A DNA stretch of 64,000 bases, from assembly GCF_916858655.1 (NCBI RefSeq), contig NZ_CAKASL010000001.1, positions 806,001 to 870,000 on the forward strand, given 5' to 3'. The notes under the pieces are model-generated. The model did not search any database and had not been told where the DNA came from. It saw only the letters and a list, made by a program, of their open reading frames with translations. The position numbers and the translations under genes were made by a program. This document shows, piece after piece, positions 1-9,898 of this stretch (position 1 is its first letter; every line of letters starts with the position of its first letter). Origin of the DNA: Aeromicrobium sp. Leaf350 (GTDB taxonomy: Bacteria > Actinomycetota > Actinomycetes > Propionibacteriales > Nocardioidaceae).

Positions 1-993
1 GAAGCCGGCGACCGGCATCATGATCATCGCGCCGAGACCCTGCGGGGCGATCAGCAGACCGGCCATGAGCGTCGTCTCGCCTCGCACCTGCAGGAAGTAG
101 CTCGGGAACAGCAGGCCCGCGCCCATGAAGGCCACGATGAAGACGAACATCGTGACGACCGCGACCGTGAGGCGACGGTTCTTGAACAGGCGCAGGTCGA
201 TCAGCGGGTGCTCCGGACGGAACGCGTGGAACACGAAGGCCGTGATCAGCAGCAGGCCGATCGTCACCGAGACCCACACGCGCGGGCCGAGGTGCACGCC
301 GTTGCCACCCTCGGCGATCGAGGAGACGCCGAACAGGAACGCCGCGAGACCGGGCGACAGCAGCAGCATGCCCATGAGGTCGAACGACTCCGAGTTGGAC
401 TCGGTGTCCTTCGGCAGGACGCGCCACGCGACGGCGATCGCGATGATGCCGATCGGCAGGTTGATCAGGAAGATCCAGTGCCAGCTGAACTGGTCGATGA
501 GCCAGCCGCCGAGGATCGGGCCACTGATGGGGCCGAGCAGCATCGGCACGCCGAGCACGGCCATGAGGCGACCGATGCGCTCCGGGCCGGCGGCCCGCGT
601 CAGGATCGTCATGCCGAGCGGCATGAGCATGCCGCCACCGAGACCCTGCAGCACGCGGAACGCGATGAGCATCTCGATCGAGTCGGCTGCGGCGCACAGC
701 ACGGAGCCGGCGGTGAACAGCACCAGCGCGGCGATGTAGAGCCGCTTGGTGCCGAAGCGGTCAGCCGCCCAGCCGGTCAACGGGATGACCGTGGCCAGGG
801 CCAGCGTGTAGCCGGTCATGGTCCAGGCGACGGTCGCGAGCGTCGTGTCGAACACGTTCGCGAAGGTCGGCAGCGCGACGCTGACGACGGTGATGTCGAG
901 GATCGACATGATCGCGCCGAGCACGACGACGCCGGCGACCTTCAGCACCGGCCCGTCGAGCTTGTCGGTCGCTGCGGGTGCGGATGCACTCAT
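1..993 (-). CDS. DHA2-family MFS drug exporter (C-terminus cut by window edge)
   Basis: The reading frame starts at an ATG at 993 and runs off the left edge, giving about 331 residues of a family that is usually 450-550. The translation has the features of 14-TM EmrB/QacA-type proton-coupled exporters: a first helix with LDITVVSVALP, the motif TGWAADRFGTKRLY after helix 2, and helix 5 with a GPISGPILGGWL antiporter-like motif. It begins 4 bp after the stop of the upstream marR-type gene, so the two are one operon. The substrate cannot be told from sequence; a small toxic compound is the usual cargo and is inferred here. Confidence 0.9.
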   Translation of the reverse strand, partial: MSASAPAATDKLDGPVLKVAGVVVLGAIMSILDITVVSVALPTFANVFDTTLATVAWTMTGYTLALATVIPLTGWAADRFGTKRLYIAALVLFTAGSVLCAAADSIEMLIAFRVLQGLGGGMLMPLGMTILTRAAGPERIGRLMAVLGVPMLLGPISGPILGGWLIDQFSWHWIFLINLPIGIIAIAVAWRVLPKDTESNSESFDLMGMLLLSPGLAAFLFGVSSIAEGGNGVHLGPRVWVSVTIGLLLITAFVFHAFRPEHPLIDLRLFKNRRLTVAVVTMFVFIVAFMGAGLLFPSYFLQVRGETTLMAGLLIAPQGLGAMIMMPVAGF

Positions 994-997
994 GCAG

Positions 998-1459
998 TCA
1001 CTTCTTTCTGGAGGTCGGACGCAGGTGGTCGCCTGCGAGAATCGGTTCGAGTGCCGCGGAGAGCCGGGCACACAGGTCGGAGGGGATCTGGTCGACGACG
1101 TCGCGCAGGGCCTGGGCCTTCTGCTCGCCGTGGGCGTCGGCCAGCTCCAGGCCACGCGGGGCCAGCGAGACGAGCTTGACCCGACGGTCGGCCTCGCTCT
1201 CGCGCCGCTCGACGATCGAGAGCTTCACGAGCCGGTCGATGACGCGCCCCTGGGCCGCCACCGAGATGCCGACCTCCTCGGCGATCGCCGAGATGGGCAG
1301 CGGCTCCGTGGCACAGGCCAGCAGGAACACCGTCTTGGCCTGGTTGAGCGTGAGATCGAGGTCGGCCGCAGCGTCGTTGGTGCGGGAGTGCATGACGCCC
1401 ATGACCCGCTGCAGGAAGTCCTGCAGCTGGTCGTAGAGGACGACGGAGGAGGTGGACAC
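998..1459 (-). CDS. MarR-family transcriptional regulator
   Basis: About 153 residues with the MarR winged-helix layout: an N-terminal dimerisation helix (YDQLQDFLQRVMGVMHSR), the recognition helix in ISAIAEEVGISVAAQGRVIDRLVKL, and a wing with ERRESEADRRVKLVSL. It precedes the MFS exporter by 4 bp and presumably represses the pair until ligand binds. I chose GTG 1459. An in-frame ATG at 1489 lies inside a palindrome that looks like the operator, and that start would add a poorly conserved N-terminus. No clear ribosome binding site precedes either start, so the mRNA may be leaderless. Confidence 0.85.
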   Translation of the reverse strand: MSTSSVVLYDQLQDFLQRVMGVMHSRTNDAAADLDLTLNQAKTVFLLACATEPLPISAIAEEVGISVAAQGRVIDRLVKLSIVERRESEADRRVKLVSLAPRGLELADAHGEQKAQALRDVVDQIPSDLCARLSAALEPILAGDHLRPTSRKK

Positions 1460-1466
1460 GAAGAGA

Positions 1467-1490
1467 AATGCTAACCGATCGGCAACCATT
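1467..1490. promoter_or_regulatory. Candidate MarR operator
   Basis: A 24-bp imperfect palindrome in which 9 of 12 base pairs match, centred on CCGATCGG with outer arms AATG and CATT. It lies immediately upstream of the chosen GTG of the marR-type gene. The position and AT-richer arms fit an autoregulatory MarR site; binding is inferred. Confidence 0.5.
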
Positions 1491-1639
1491 GCAGGTCGGC
1501 AGGTGATGTGACATGGCTCGCACCTCCTCGGGGGAATACCGCGCTCCGTCACGCCTGCGCACCCCCATCGTCGCGGCCACCACCGACAGGACGCATCGGC
1601 CGAAGGTCTGGGTGTGCCAGATCACACGAGGCCAGGCCG

Positions 1640-1645
1640 TAGAAT
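1640..1645 (+). promoter_or_regulatory. Putative -10 element of typA (TAGAAT)
   Basis: TAGAAT lies 69 bp before the typA ATG. The predicted leader begins with a 6-bp stem, CGGCGC/GCGCCG (1651-1666, loop CTCT). The upstream -35 is not clear. Confidence 0.4.
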
Positions 1646-1713
1646 CAAGGCGGCGCCTCTGCGCCGTCACCCCGGCCGCCGCGCCGCCCCCTTCTCCAGA
1701 CTCGGATTTCTGC

Positions 1714-3591
<1,878 letters not shown>

Positions 3592-3605
3592 CCCCTCCCG
3601 CCCCT

Positions 3606-3690
3606 GGGCGGTGAGTTAGGGACCTGTCCGCTCCGCGAGCGGTGACTTGGGGACGTGTGCATGCCTCGCACTCGTCCCAAACTCACCGCC
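3606..3690. repeat. Dispersed palindromic repeat, site A (between convergent genes)
   Basis: Two direct units beginning GCGGTGAGTTAGGGAC (3607) and GCGGTGACTTGGGGAC (3639) are followed by an inverted unit ending AACTCACCGCC (3690). The second and third units form a stem of about 20 bp with three mismatches and a 7-nt loop. The repeat lies just after typA and supplies the TGA stop (3685-3683) of the opposing gene. It probably acts as a two-way terminator. The same units recur at 4711-4826 and 45143-45291. Confidence 0.75.
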
Positions 3691-4627
3691 GACGCGGGGG
3701 CGGCTCCGCGGGGATGCGGCGATAGAGGCTGCGGAAGTGCGGACCGAAGTCGGGTGCCGGGCCGTCGTAGCCGCCGGCGACGAGCTCCGCGTGGACCTTC
3801 GTCACGACCGCGATGACGTTGCGCATCTGCTCCTTCGTGACCTGGAGGTACCGCAGGTCCGTGGTCCGGACGAGCGCGTATCGGTCGATGTCGATGAGGT
3901 ACTGGCGACGGTCGGTCTGGTGGTGGCCGCCCTCGTACTCGGCGATGAGCCTCCAGATCAACCAGGCAAGGTCGGCGATGATCGTGCGGCCGTCGATCGT
4001 GATCTCGACGTTGAGGTCTGGCTTCGGAAGGCCCGCGAACACGAGCGCGGCGCGGAACGCTGACTCCTCGGTCGACCACGAACGGCCGTCGAGGTAGGGC
4101 GCGATCCAGACGGCCTGCGCGGAACCGGCGCGCCAGTCGTCGTGGCGGGCGAGCTCGACGAGTCCGGCCAGGGTCATGTGACCTTCACGCAGGAGCCAGT
4201 CGCCGACGACGATCGCGTCGAGCACGATCGCCTCCGAACAGTAGGCGAGGTAGGCGGCGGCCGGGGTGACGGCGTGGTCGTCGGCGAACGGCATGCGCTC
4301 GGTGCGGTGCAGCATGATGCCCTCGGTGGCGATGTGGTGGTCCCGCGCGACGACGAAGTGCAGCGGACGTTCCGGGCCGTGGTCGAGGCCGAGCTGCTGG
4401 ATGCGGGTGATGCCGGTCAGTCGCGCGTCGGGCGGCAGGGTCAGGACGGCGGCCAGGACCCAGTCGCTGCGCGTCATCACGTGATCGACGTGTACCCACA
4501 CCCGCGGGAAGAGACGGCGCCAAGCGCTACCTCGGAGCATGCGTGCGGACACGCCCAGTGCCGCGGCCGTGCTCGCGCGAAAAGGCATGGCTCGAAGCGG
4601 TTCCGGAACGTGTGGATCTGGCCCCAT
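3683..4627 (-). CDS. AbiEi-like N-terminal / DUF559-like endonuclease-fold protein
   Basis: About 314 residues from ATG 4627 (MGPDPHVPEPLRAMPFRAS). The N-terminus looks like the winged-helix 'type IV toxin-antitoxin AbiEi' segment often seen in actinobacteria (ALGVSARMLRGSAWRRLFPRVWVH). The C-terminus carries a PD-(D/E)xK-like stretch (DLAWLIWRLIAEYEGGHH, then IDIDRY). Such proteins are numerous in high-GC actinobacteria and their function is unknown. No AbiEii toxin partner lies beside it, so an antitoxin role is not supported. Palindromic repeats sit on both sides and its stop codon lies within one of them. Confidence 0.65.
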   Translation of the reverse strand: MGPDPHVPEPLRAMPFRASTAAALGVSARMLRGSAWRRLFPRVWVHVDHVMTRSDWVLAAVLTLPPDARLTGITRIQQLGLDHGPERPLHFVVARDHHIATEGIMLHRTERMPFADDHAVTPAAAYLAYCSEAIVLDAIVVGDWLLREGHMTLAGLVELARHDDWRAGSAQAVWIAPYLDGRSWSTEESAFRAALVFAGLPKPDLNVEITIDGRTIIADLAWLIWRLIAEYEGGHHQTDRRQYLIDIDRYALVRTTDLRYLQVTKEQMRNVIAVVTKVHAELVAGGYDGPAPDFGPHFRSLYRRIPAEPPPRRR

Positions 4628-4710
4628 GGCGAGAGCCTGACCGCACCTGAGCGCACCCGACCTGGCCGACCTCGTCGGCTGTGGACCGCCGTCACCTGCG
4701 GAAAACCCGG

Positions 4711-4826
4711 GGCGGTGAGTATCGGACGTGTCCCGCGCCTGAGCGGTGAGTCTGAGACGTGTCCGGTCCGCGCACTGGTCCATAAGTCACCGCCCGCTGG
4801 GCGGACGGGTCTCTAAGTCACCGCCC
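4711..4826. repeat. Dispersed palindromic repeat, site B
   Basis: Two direct units (starting GGCGGTGAG at 4711 and AGCGGTGAG at 4742, each followed by GACGTGTCC) and two inverted units ending AAGTCACCGCCC (near 4794 and 4826). The block lies directly downstream of the TetR gene stop at 4832, so it again marks a gene 3' end. The units match sites A and C. Confidence 0.75.
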
Positions 4827-4831
4827 AGGGG

Positions 4832-5455
4832 TTAGGGGGTGAGGAGGAGGGGGAGGGTCGTGGCGACGCGGGCGGTGAGGTTCGCTCGGGCAGTGGCGGG
4901 GTCGACGGAGCCGGCGATGACGGCCTGCTCGAAGAGGCCGTCGACGAGGGCGTACGCCGTGGGCGCGTCGACGCACGGCGCGCGGCCGGCCAGCTCGGCG
5001 TAGCGCGTGAGCACCCGCCAGGTCATCTGCTCCAGCAGCCGGTCGACGTGCAGCACGTCGCCGCGCAGCGAGGGCTCGAACATGCTCTGCGCCCGGACGT
5101 CGTACCAGAGCCGGTGCAGCCCCGTGTCCTCCACGAGCGTCGCACCCATCGTCGCGAGGAAGCCCTCGGTCAGCTCCTCGACCGTCGTCGCGGCGTCCAC
5201 CACGGCGTCGTAGCGCCGCGAGCAGGCCGTCTTGTAGTGACGCACGCAGAACGTGATCAGGTCGATCTTGTCGCTGAAGTAGTAGTGCACGACGCCGTGG
5301 CTGAACTCGGAGTTCTGGGCGATCTCGCGCAGGCTGGAGCGCGCGTAGCCCAGCTCGCCGAGGGTCTTGAAGGCCGACTCGGCCAGCTCGAGCCGTCGCC
5401 GGTCGGCCTTGCCGGACGACGCGTTCTCGCCGCCCTCGAGGGGTGTGACTGCCAT
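4832..5455 (-). CDS. TetR-family repressor of the adjacent catabolic operon
   Basis: 207 residues. The N-terminal helix-turn-helix is typical: ESAFKTLGELGYARSSLREIAQNSEFSHGVVHYYFSDKIDL, with the recognition helix near residue 45-60. The C-terminal ligand domain (BetI-like, with LWYDVRAQSMFEPSLR) is diverse and its ligand is not predictable. A purine-rich AGGAGGCAGT lies before ATG 5455. The gene is divergent from the SDR gene, and the gap holds two tandem inverted repeats, so it very likely controls the SDR/dehydrogenase/ligase operon and itself. Confidence 0.88.
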   Translation of the reverse strand: MAVTPLEGGENASSGKADRRRLELAESAFKTLGELGYARSSLREIAQNSEFSHGVVHYYFSDKIDLITFCVRHYKTACSRRYDAVVDAATTVEELTEGFLATMGATLVEDTGLHRLWYDVRAQSMFEPSLRGDVLHVDRLLEQMTWRVLTRYAELAGRAPCVDAPTAYALVDGLFEQAVIAGSVDPATARANLTARVATTLPLLLTP

Positions 5456-5510
5456 GACTGCCTCCTTCGCCGCCCCAGCCTAGTCCGAGCGGACGGTCGA
5501 GGTCGTCGAT

Positions 5511-5548
5511 CTTGACAACTGTCCAGAAAAGTCTTGACAAGTGTCAAG
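5511..5548. promoter_or_regulatory. Two tandem TetR-type operators overlapping the divergent promoter
   Basis: Two 16-bp inverted repeats, 22 bp apart: CTTGACAACTGTCCAG (5511-5526) and CTTGACAAGTGTCAAG (5533-5548). The second has perfect 7-bp arms around AG; the first has one mismatch. Each contains TTGACA, so repressor binding would cover a -35 box. Spacing of about two helical turns suggests cooperative dimers. Confidence 0.7.
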
Positions 5549-5623
5549 ATGTTACGCCAACGTGACGTGCATCACCCCACAGCGCCGTGGGCTCCGGCTG
5601 ACGGCGGCGACGAAGGAGAACCG

Positions 5624-6418
5624 ATGACCGTATTCGACCTGACCGGGCGCACCGCGCTCGTCACGGGAGGCGCGCAAGGCCTCGGACTCGGCATGGCCAC
5701 GGCCCTGGCCGCAGCCGGTGCCCGCGTCATGATCGGCGACGTCCAGACCGACGCCGGACGCGCCGCCGCCACCGCGCTCGGCGACGGCCACGGCTTCGTC
5801 GAGCTCGACGTCACGAGCGAGGCGACGTGGGAGAACGCCGTCGCCCAGACCGTCGGACAGCTCGGCGGCCTCGACATCCTCGTGAACAACGCCGGCATCG
5901 AGATCACGAGCCTGCTCACCGACGTCCAGGCCGACGACGTCCGCCGCATGCTCGAGGTCAACATCCTCGGCACGACGCTCGGCATCAAGCACGGCCTCGG
6001 CGCGATGCGTCCCGGTGGAGCCGCCGGCAACGGCGGCGCGATCATCAACGTCGCCTCGGTGGCGGCCACGATCGCCTTCCCCGGCATCGCGGTCTACTCG
6101 GCCACGAAGTCGGCGGTCGACCGCCTGACCCGCGTCGCCGCGATGGAGGCCGGCAAGCTCGGCACGGGCGTCCGCGTCAACTGCATCTACCCCGGCCTGG
6201 TGCCGACGGAGATGGGCGCCGGCCTGGCCAACGACGTCGCCAAGCTCGGACTGTTCGAGTCGCCCGAGGCCGCCGTCGGCGCGGTCATCGAGCTCACGCC
6301 CGCGGGCCGCCTCGGCGAGGTCGAGGACATGGCGGACGCGGTCGTCTTCCTCGCGTCGGACGCCGCGAGGTTCATCACGGGTGCAGGACTGCCCGTCGAC
6401 GGTGGAATGGGGATGTGA
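5624..6418 (+). CDS. SDR-family NAD(P)-dependent oxidoreductase
   Basis: 264 residues, the standard length of a classical short-chain dehydrogenase. The cofactor motif TGGAQGLG is at residues 14-21, NNAG follows near residue 88, and the catalytic Tyr158-x3-Lys162 lies in VYSATKSA, with the catalytic Ser in INVASVAA. ATG 5624 is preceded by GAAGGAGAACCG, a good ribosome binding site. It is the first gene of a three-gene operon (5-bp gap to the next). It probably oxidises a hydroxy group on an acyl or cyclic substrate; the substrate is unknown. Confidence 0.92.
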   Translation: MTVFDLTGRTALVTGGAQGLGLGMATALAAAGARVMIGDVQTDAGRAAATALGDGHGFVELDVTSEATWENAVAQTVGQLGGLDILVNNAGIEITSLLTDVQADDVRRMLEVNILGTTLGIKHGLGAMRPGGAAGNGGAIINVASVAATIAFPGIAVYSATKSAVDRLTRVAAMEAGKLGTGVRVNCIYPGLVPTEMGAGLANDVAKLGLFESPEAAVGAVIELTPAGRLGEVEDMADAVVFLASDAARFITGAGLPVDGGMGM

Positions 6419-6423
6419 ACGCC

Positions 6424-7551
6424 ATGTCGGACAAGCGTGTCGTGGTCTACGGAGCCTCCGGATACACCGGACGTCTCGTCTGTGAGTACCTGCGCGAGTA
6501 CAACGTCCCGTTCATCGCCGCCGGCCGCAGCGAGGACAAGCTCACCGAGTCCCTCGCCAGCCACGTGGCCGGCGTCGAGACGGCCGAGTACGAGATCGTC
6601 GCCGTCGAGCACGACGTGGAGTCGCTGACGCGGCTGTTCGAGGGCGCCGACGTCGTGCTCAACACCGTCGGCCCGTTCTCCGACCTGGGTCCGGCGGTCG
6701 TCGAGGCCTGCCTCGCGGCGGGCGCGCACTACACCGACACCACGGGCGAGCAGGACTGGCTCGTGACGTGCGACGAGCAGTACGGTGCCGACTTCGCGGC
6801 CGCCGGCCTGCTGCTCTCACCGGGCATCGCCCAGATGTACACGACCGGCGAGATCGCGGCCCAGCTCTGCCTCGAGACGCCGGGCCTGGACACCCTCGAC
6901 ATCGCGGTGTTCTGGGGCGGCAGCCCCACGATCGCCTCGACCCGCACGATCCTGGTCAACGCGGCGACCTCCGCCGCCCAGTACCTCGAGCAGAACACCT
7001 ACGTGCCGTTCGACCCCGAGGCCGGCCTCGTGCCGCTCGTGGTCCCCGGGCAGCACGAGCTCGCGCTGTCGCTGCCGTGGGGCGGCACGTCACACCCCGT
7101 CTGGTTCAAGCGCGATCCCCGCGTCGCGAACTGCAAGGCGCAGGGCGGCGTCTTCAACGCGGCACTGATGCACGGCGTGCCGCAGATCGTGGCCGCAGCG
7201 CTCGAGGCCACCAAGGACATGTCGCCCGAGGACCGCGACGCAGCCCTGACCGAGACCGCGCTCCAGGTCATGAACGTCATGCCCCCGCGCGAGAACCCAC
7301 GGGTCAACAAGTCGCTCGACTCGGTGCACGCATCCGGCCCGCTCGGTCGCGCGCACTGCGTCATCCACGGCAACAGCAACTACAAGCAGACGGGCCTCCT
7401 GCAGGCCTATGCCGCCTACTCGTTGCTGCAGACCCCGCCCCTGCGCGTGGGGTTCGCGAGCGGCTGCCAGGCCTTCGGTCACCGCGAGCTGCTGGGCGTG
7501 CTGCGCGCGTTCGGCCTGGTCGCCGAGCCCCGACTGACCGTGCAGGCCTGA
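6424..7551 (+). CDS. Saccharopine-dehydrogenase-like NAD(P)-binding protein
   Basis: 375 residues. The N-terminus is a Rossmann fold (VVVYGASGYTGRLVCEYL), followed by the family signature DVVLNTVGPFSDLGPAVVEACLAAGAHYTDTTGE. This matches the saccharopine dehydrogenase / trans-acting enoyl reductase superfamily. It is 5 bp after the SDR stop and 7 bp before the ligase, so the three are co-transcribed. In an operon with an SDR and an acyl-CoA ligase it more likely works on a lipid, terpene or aromatic intermediate than on lysine; that is inference. Confidence 0.82.
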   Translation: MSDKRVVVYGASGYTGRLVCEYLREYNVPFIAAGRSEDKLTESLASHVAGVETAEYEIVAVEHDVESLTRLFEGADVVLNTVGPFSDLGPAVVEACLAAGAHYTDTTGEQDWLVTCDEQYGADFAAAGLLLSPGIAQMYTTGEIAAQLCLETPGLDTLDIAVFWGGSPTIASTRTILVNAATSAAQYLEQNTYVPFDPEAGLVPLVVPGQHELALSLPWGGTSHPVWFKRDPRVANCKAQGGVFNAALMHGVPQIVAAALEATKDMSPEDRDAALTETALQVMNVMPPRENPRVNKSLDSVHASGPLGRAHCVIHGNSNYKQTGLLQAYAAYSLLQTPPLRVGFASGCQAFGHRELLGVLRAFGLVAEPRLTVQA

Positions 7552-7558
7552 GGCACGC

Positions 7559-9103
7559 ATGCGACTCGTCGACTACCTCGACAAGGGGGCCTCCCTCGAT
7601 GCGGAGGCCCCCTGCCTCACCCTGGACGACCGCTCCCTGAGCTATCGCGAGGTGCAGGACCTGGCCCGTCGGGTCGCCGCGGCGCTGGTCGCCCGCGGCG
7701 TCCGCCCGGGCGGCAAGGTCGCGATCCTCTCGGCGAACGACCCGATCTCGTTCTCATGCGTCTTCGGGATCAGCCTGGCGGGGGCCGTGTGGTGTCCGAT
7801 CAACCCGCGCAACGAGGCCGCCGAGAACCGCGACCTCCTGTCGGCGTTCGACTGCGAGGTGCTGATCTACCAGGAGGGGTTCGCGCCGCTGGTCGAGCGC
7901 ATCGCCGACGATCTTCCGGGCGTGCACACCTTCGTGTGCCTCGACGGGGCTCCCGTCCGCGGCATCGACTGGGACGCGTTCACGGGTCCGGCCGACTCGA
8001 CCGACGAGCACGAGCCCGACTCGATCGCGATGCTCGTGGGAACGGGCGGCACCACCGGCAAGCCCAAGGGCGTGCTGCTCACGGAGTCGAACCTCGAGAC
8101 CATGACGAGCATGACGCTGATCGGCTACCCGTTCGGCCGCCGGCCCGTCTACCTCGCGATCGCTCCCCTGACCCATGCCGCCGGCGTGCTCTGCATGCCG
8201 GTCCTGAGCCTCGGTGGCGAGATCGTCATCATGCGCAGCCCCGACGTCGACCGGTTCCTGGAGCTCGTCGAGATGCGGCGCGTGACGCACACCTTCATGC
8301 CGCCGACCCTCATCTACGCCCTGCTGGGCTCTGAGCGGCTCGACTCCACGGACCTGTCGTCGCTGGAGTGCTTCTGGTACGGCGCCGCCCCCATGTCGGT
8401 CACGCGCCTGGAGGAGTCGCTGCGGCGCATCGGCCCCGTCATGGGTCAGCTGTTCGGCCAGACCGAGGCGCCGATGATGATCTCGATGCTGCCGCCCGCG
8501 GAGCACTTCGAGGCCGACGGCTCGGTGGCCACCGCCCGACTCGCGTCGGCCGGCCGGCCGGCGCCGCTCGTGACGGTCGAGATCATGGACGAGCACGGCA
8601 CGCTCCTGCCCCGAGGCGAGCGCGGTGAGGTCGTCGTGCGGAGTCCCCTGGTCATGGCCGGCTACTACAAGAACCCCGAGGCCACCGCGGAGGCGTCGGC
8701 CCACGGCTGGCACCACACCGGCGACATCGGCTACCTCGACGCCGACGGCTACCTGTTCATCGTCGACCGCGCCAAGGACATGATCATCAGCGGCGGCTTC
8801 AACGTGTACTCCACGGAGGTCGAGCAGGCGGTCATGGCGCACGGCGGCATCCGCGACTGCGCCGTGCTGGGCCTCCCCGACGAGAAGTGGGGCGAGCGGG
8901 TCGTCGTGGTCGTGCAGCCCGAGCCCGACGCGCAGATCGACGGCGAGGCCCTCCGGGCGTTCGTCAAGGAGCGCATCGGCAGCGTCAAGACGCCCAAGGA
9001 GGTCCACGTCTGGGACGACCTCCCGCGCTCGAAGGTCGGCAAGGTCGTCAAGCCCGAGATCAAGGCCCGGCTGCTCGTCGGGGACGCTCCCGCGGAGGGC
9101 TAG
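7559..9103 (+). CDS. AMP-forming acyl-CoA synthetase
   Basis: 514 residues of the ANL superfamily. The ATP-binding loop GTGGTTGKPKG is at about residues 161-171, the GQTEAP motif near 300, the hinge motif HTGDIGYLDADGYLFIVDRAKDMIISGGFNVY follows, and the C-terminal catalytic lysine is in PRSKVGKVVK. It activates a carboxylic acid to its CoA thioester, probably as the entry step of the pathway encoded with the two upstream dehydrogenases. It ends in the sequence CTAG, which is also the end of the opposing gene, so the two stop codons overlap by 4 bp. Confidence 0.9.
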   Translation: MRLVDYLDKGASLDAEAPCLTLDDRSLSYREVQDLARRVAAALVARGVRPGGKVAILSANDPISFSCVFGISLAGAVWCPINPRNEAAENRDLLSAFDCEVLIYQEGFAPLVERIADDLPGVHTFVCLDGAPVRGIDWDAFTGPADSTDEHEPDSIAMLVGTGGTTGKPKGVLLTESNLETMTSMTLIGYPFGRRPVYLAIAPLTHAAGVLCMPVLSLGGEIVIMRSPDVDRFLELVEMRRVTHTFMPPTLIYALLGSERLDSTDLSSLECFWYGAAPMSVTRLEESLRRIGPVMGQLFGQTEAPMMISMLPPAEHFEADGSVATARLASAGRPAPLVTVEIMDEHGTLLPRGERGEVVVRSPLVMAGYYKNPEATAEASAHGWHHTGDIGYLDADGYLFIVDRAKDMIISGGFNVYSTEVEQAVMAHGGIRDCAVLGLPDEKWGERVVVVVQPEPDAQIDGEALRAFVKERIGSVKTPKEVHVWDDLPRSKVGKVVKPEIKARLLVGDAPAEG

Positions 9104-9831
9104 CGCACGAGGCGCGGCACGCCGAACGACGTGTGCACCGGATCGGTCGTGAGCACCGAGACGGGCGGGGTATCGACGACGCCCGGCAGTCCGGCGGCAG
9201 CGACGAGGGTGTCGTCGAGCCCGAGCAGCTCACCCTCGCGCAGCACCCACGGGGCGTGGGTGTTCGGCACCCACCAGGTGCGTCCGAGGTGGCGGGTGTG
9301 CAGCCCGAAGCGAGCCGTCAGGAACACCGACAGGTCGTCGGGGTCGGCGATCACCGCACCGCGGCGCACCGTGATGCGACCGCCGGCGCCCCGCGGAGTC
9401 GGCCACCGGCGGCGCGTGCGGTACTCGAGCACGTCGCCCTCGCGCTCGAGCGACATCCGGGCCCAGGTGTAGGGCGTCGCGAAGGCGAGCCGGGCAGCGA
9501 GGCTCACGGCCAGGCGGTCGGTCTCGAGCGAGCGGAACACGACCCCGTGGCGGCCGGCCTCGTCGACCGAGTAGAGCCGCACGTTCGTCTCGAGGAAGTC
9601 GCCCAGCCAGGGGATCGCCGGTCCTCGACCGAAGCCCGCACGCCGCATGACGAACGGGATGAGCCCCACATAGGTCGAACCGCCGAGGACGTCGGGACGC
9701 GTCCCCCGGGGCAGCAGCGGGGCGACCCGCTCGGGATCGACCGCCCAGTGCACGTAGGCCAGCTGGTCCCACGTCTGGCGCATGATCCTCGGTCCGGCCA
9801 GCTCCGGCGGGCGTGGATCGAGGGTCGTCAC
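9100..9831 (-). CDS. DUF2071 (YqjF-like) protein
   Basis: 243 residues from GTG 9831, preceded by GGATGGAGGG. The family signature is clear: WDQLAYVHWAVDPERVAPLLPRG, then YVGLIPFVM, WLGDFLETNVRLYSVDEAGRHGVVFRSLE. The function of DUF2071 proteins is unknown. The 3' end overlaps the opposing acyl-CoA ligase by 4 bp. Upstream, 67 bp away, lies alkB on the same strand. Confidence 0.85.
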   Translation of the reverse strand: MTTLDPRPPELAGPRIMRQTWDQLAYVHWAVDPERVAPLLPRGTRPDVLGGSTYVGLIPFVMRRAGFGRGPAIPWLGDFLETNVRLYSVDEAGRHGVVFRSLETDRLAVSLAARLAFATPYTWARMSLEREGDVLEYRTRRRWPTPRGAGGRITVRRGAVIADPDDLSVFLTARFGLHTRHLGRTWWVPNTHAPWVLREGELLGLDDTLVAAAGLPGVVDTPPVSVLTTDPVHTSFGVPRLVR

Positions 9832-9898
9832 CCCTCCATCCTCCTCGCGCCGAGCGCTCCCGGCCCGGTGAGATCGTGTGACGCTCGCGGCCTGCGCC

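Noticed and set aside
1612-1627. GTGTG-N6-CACAC palindrome before typA, considered as a CRP site
   Set aside because: Aligned to the CRP consensus TGTGA-N6-TCACA the half-site spacing is 2 bp too short, and the site overlaps the -35 region. Not strong enough to call.
3683-4627. Type IV toxin-antitoxin system
   Set aside because: Only the AbiEi-like N-terminus is present. No AbiEii nucleotidyltransferase gene is adjacent, and such orphan proteins are numerous in actinobacteria.
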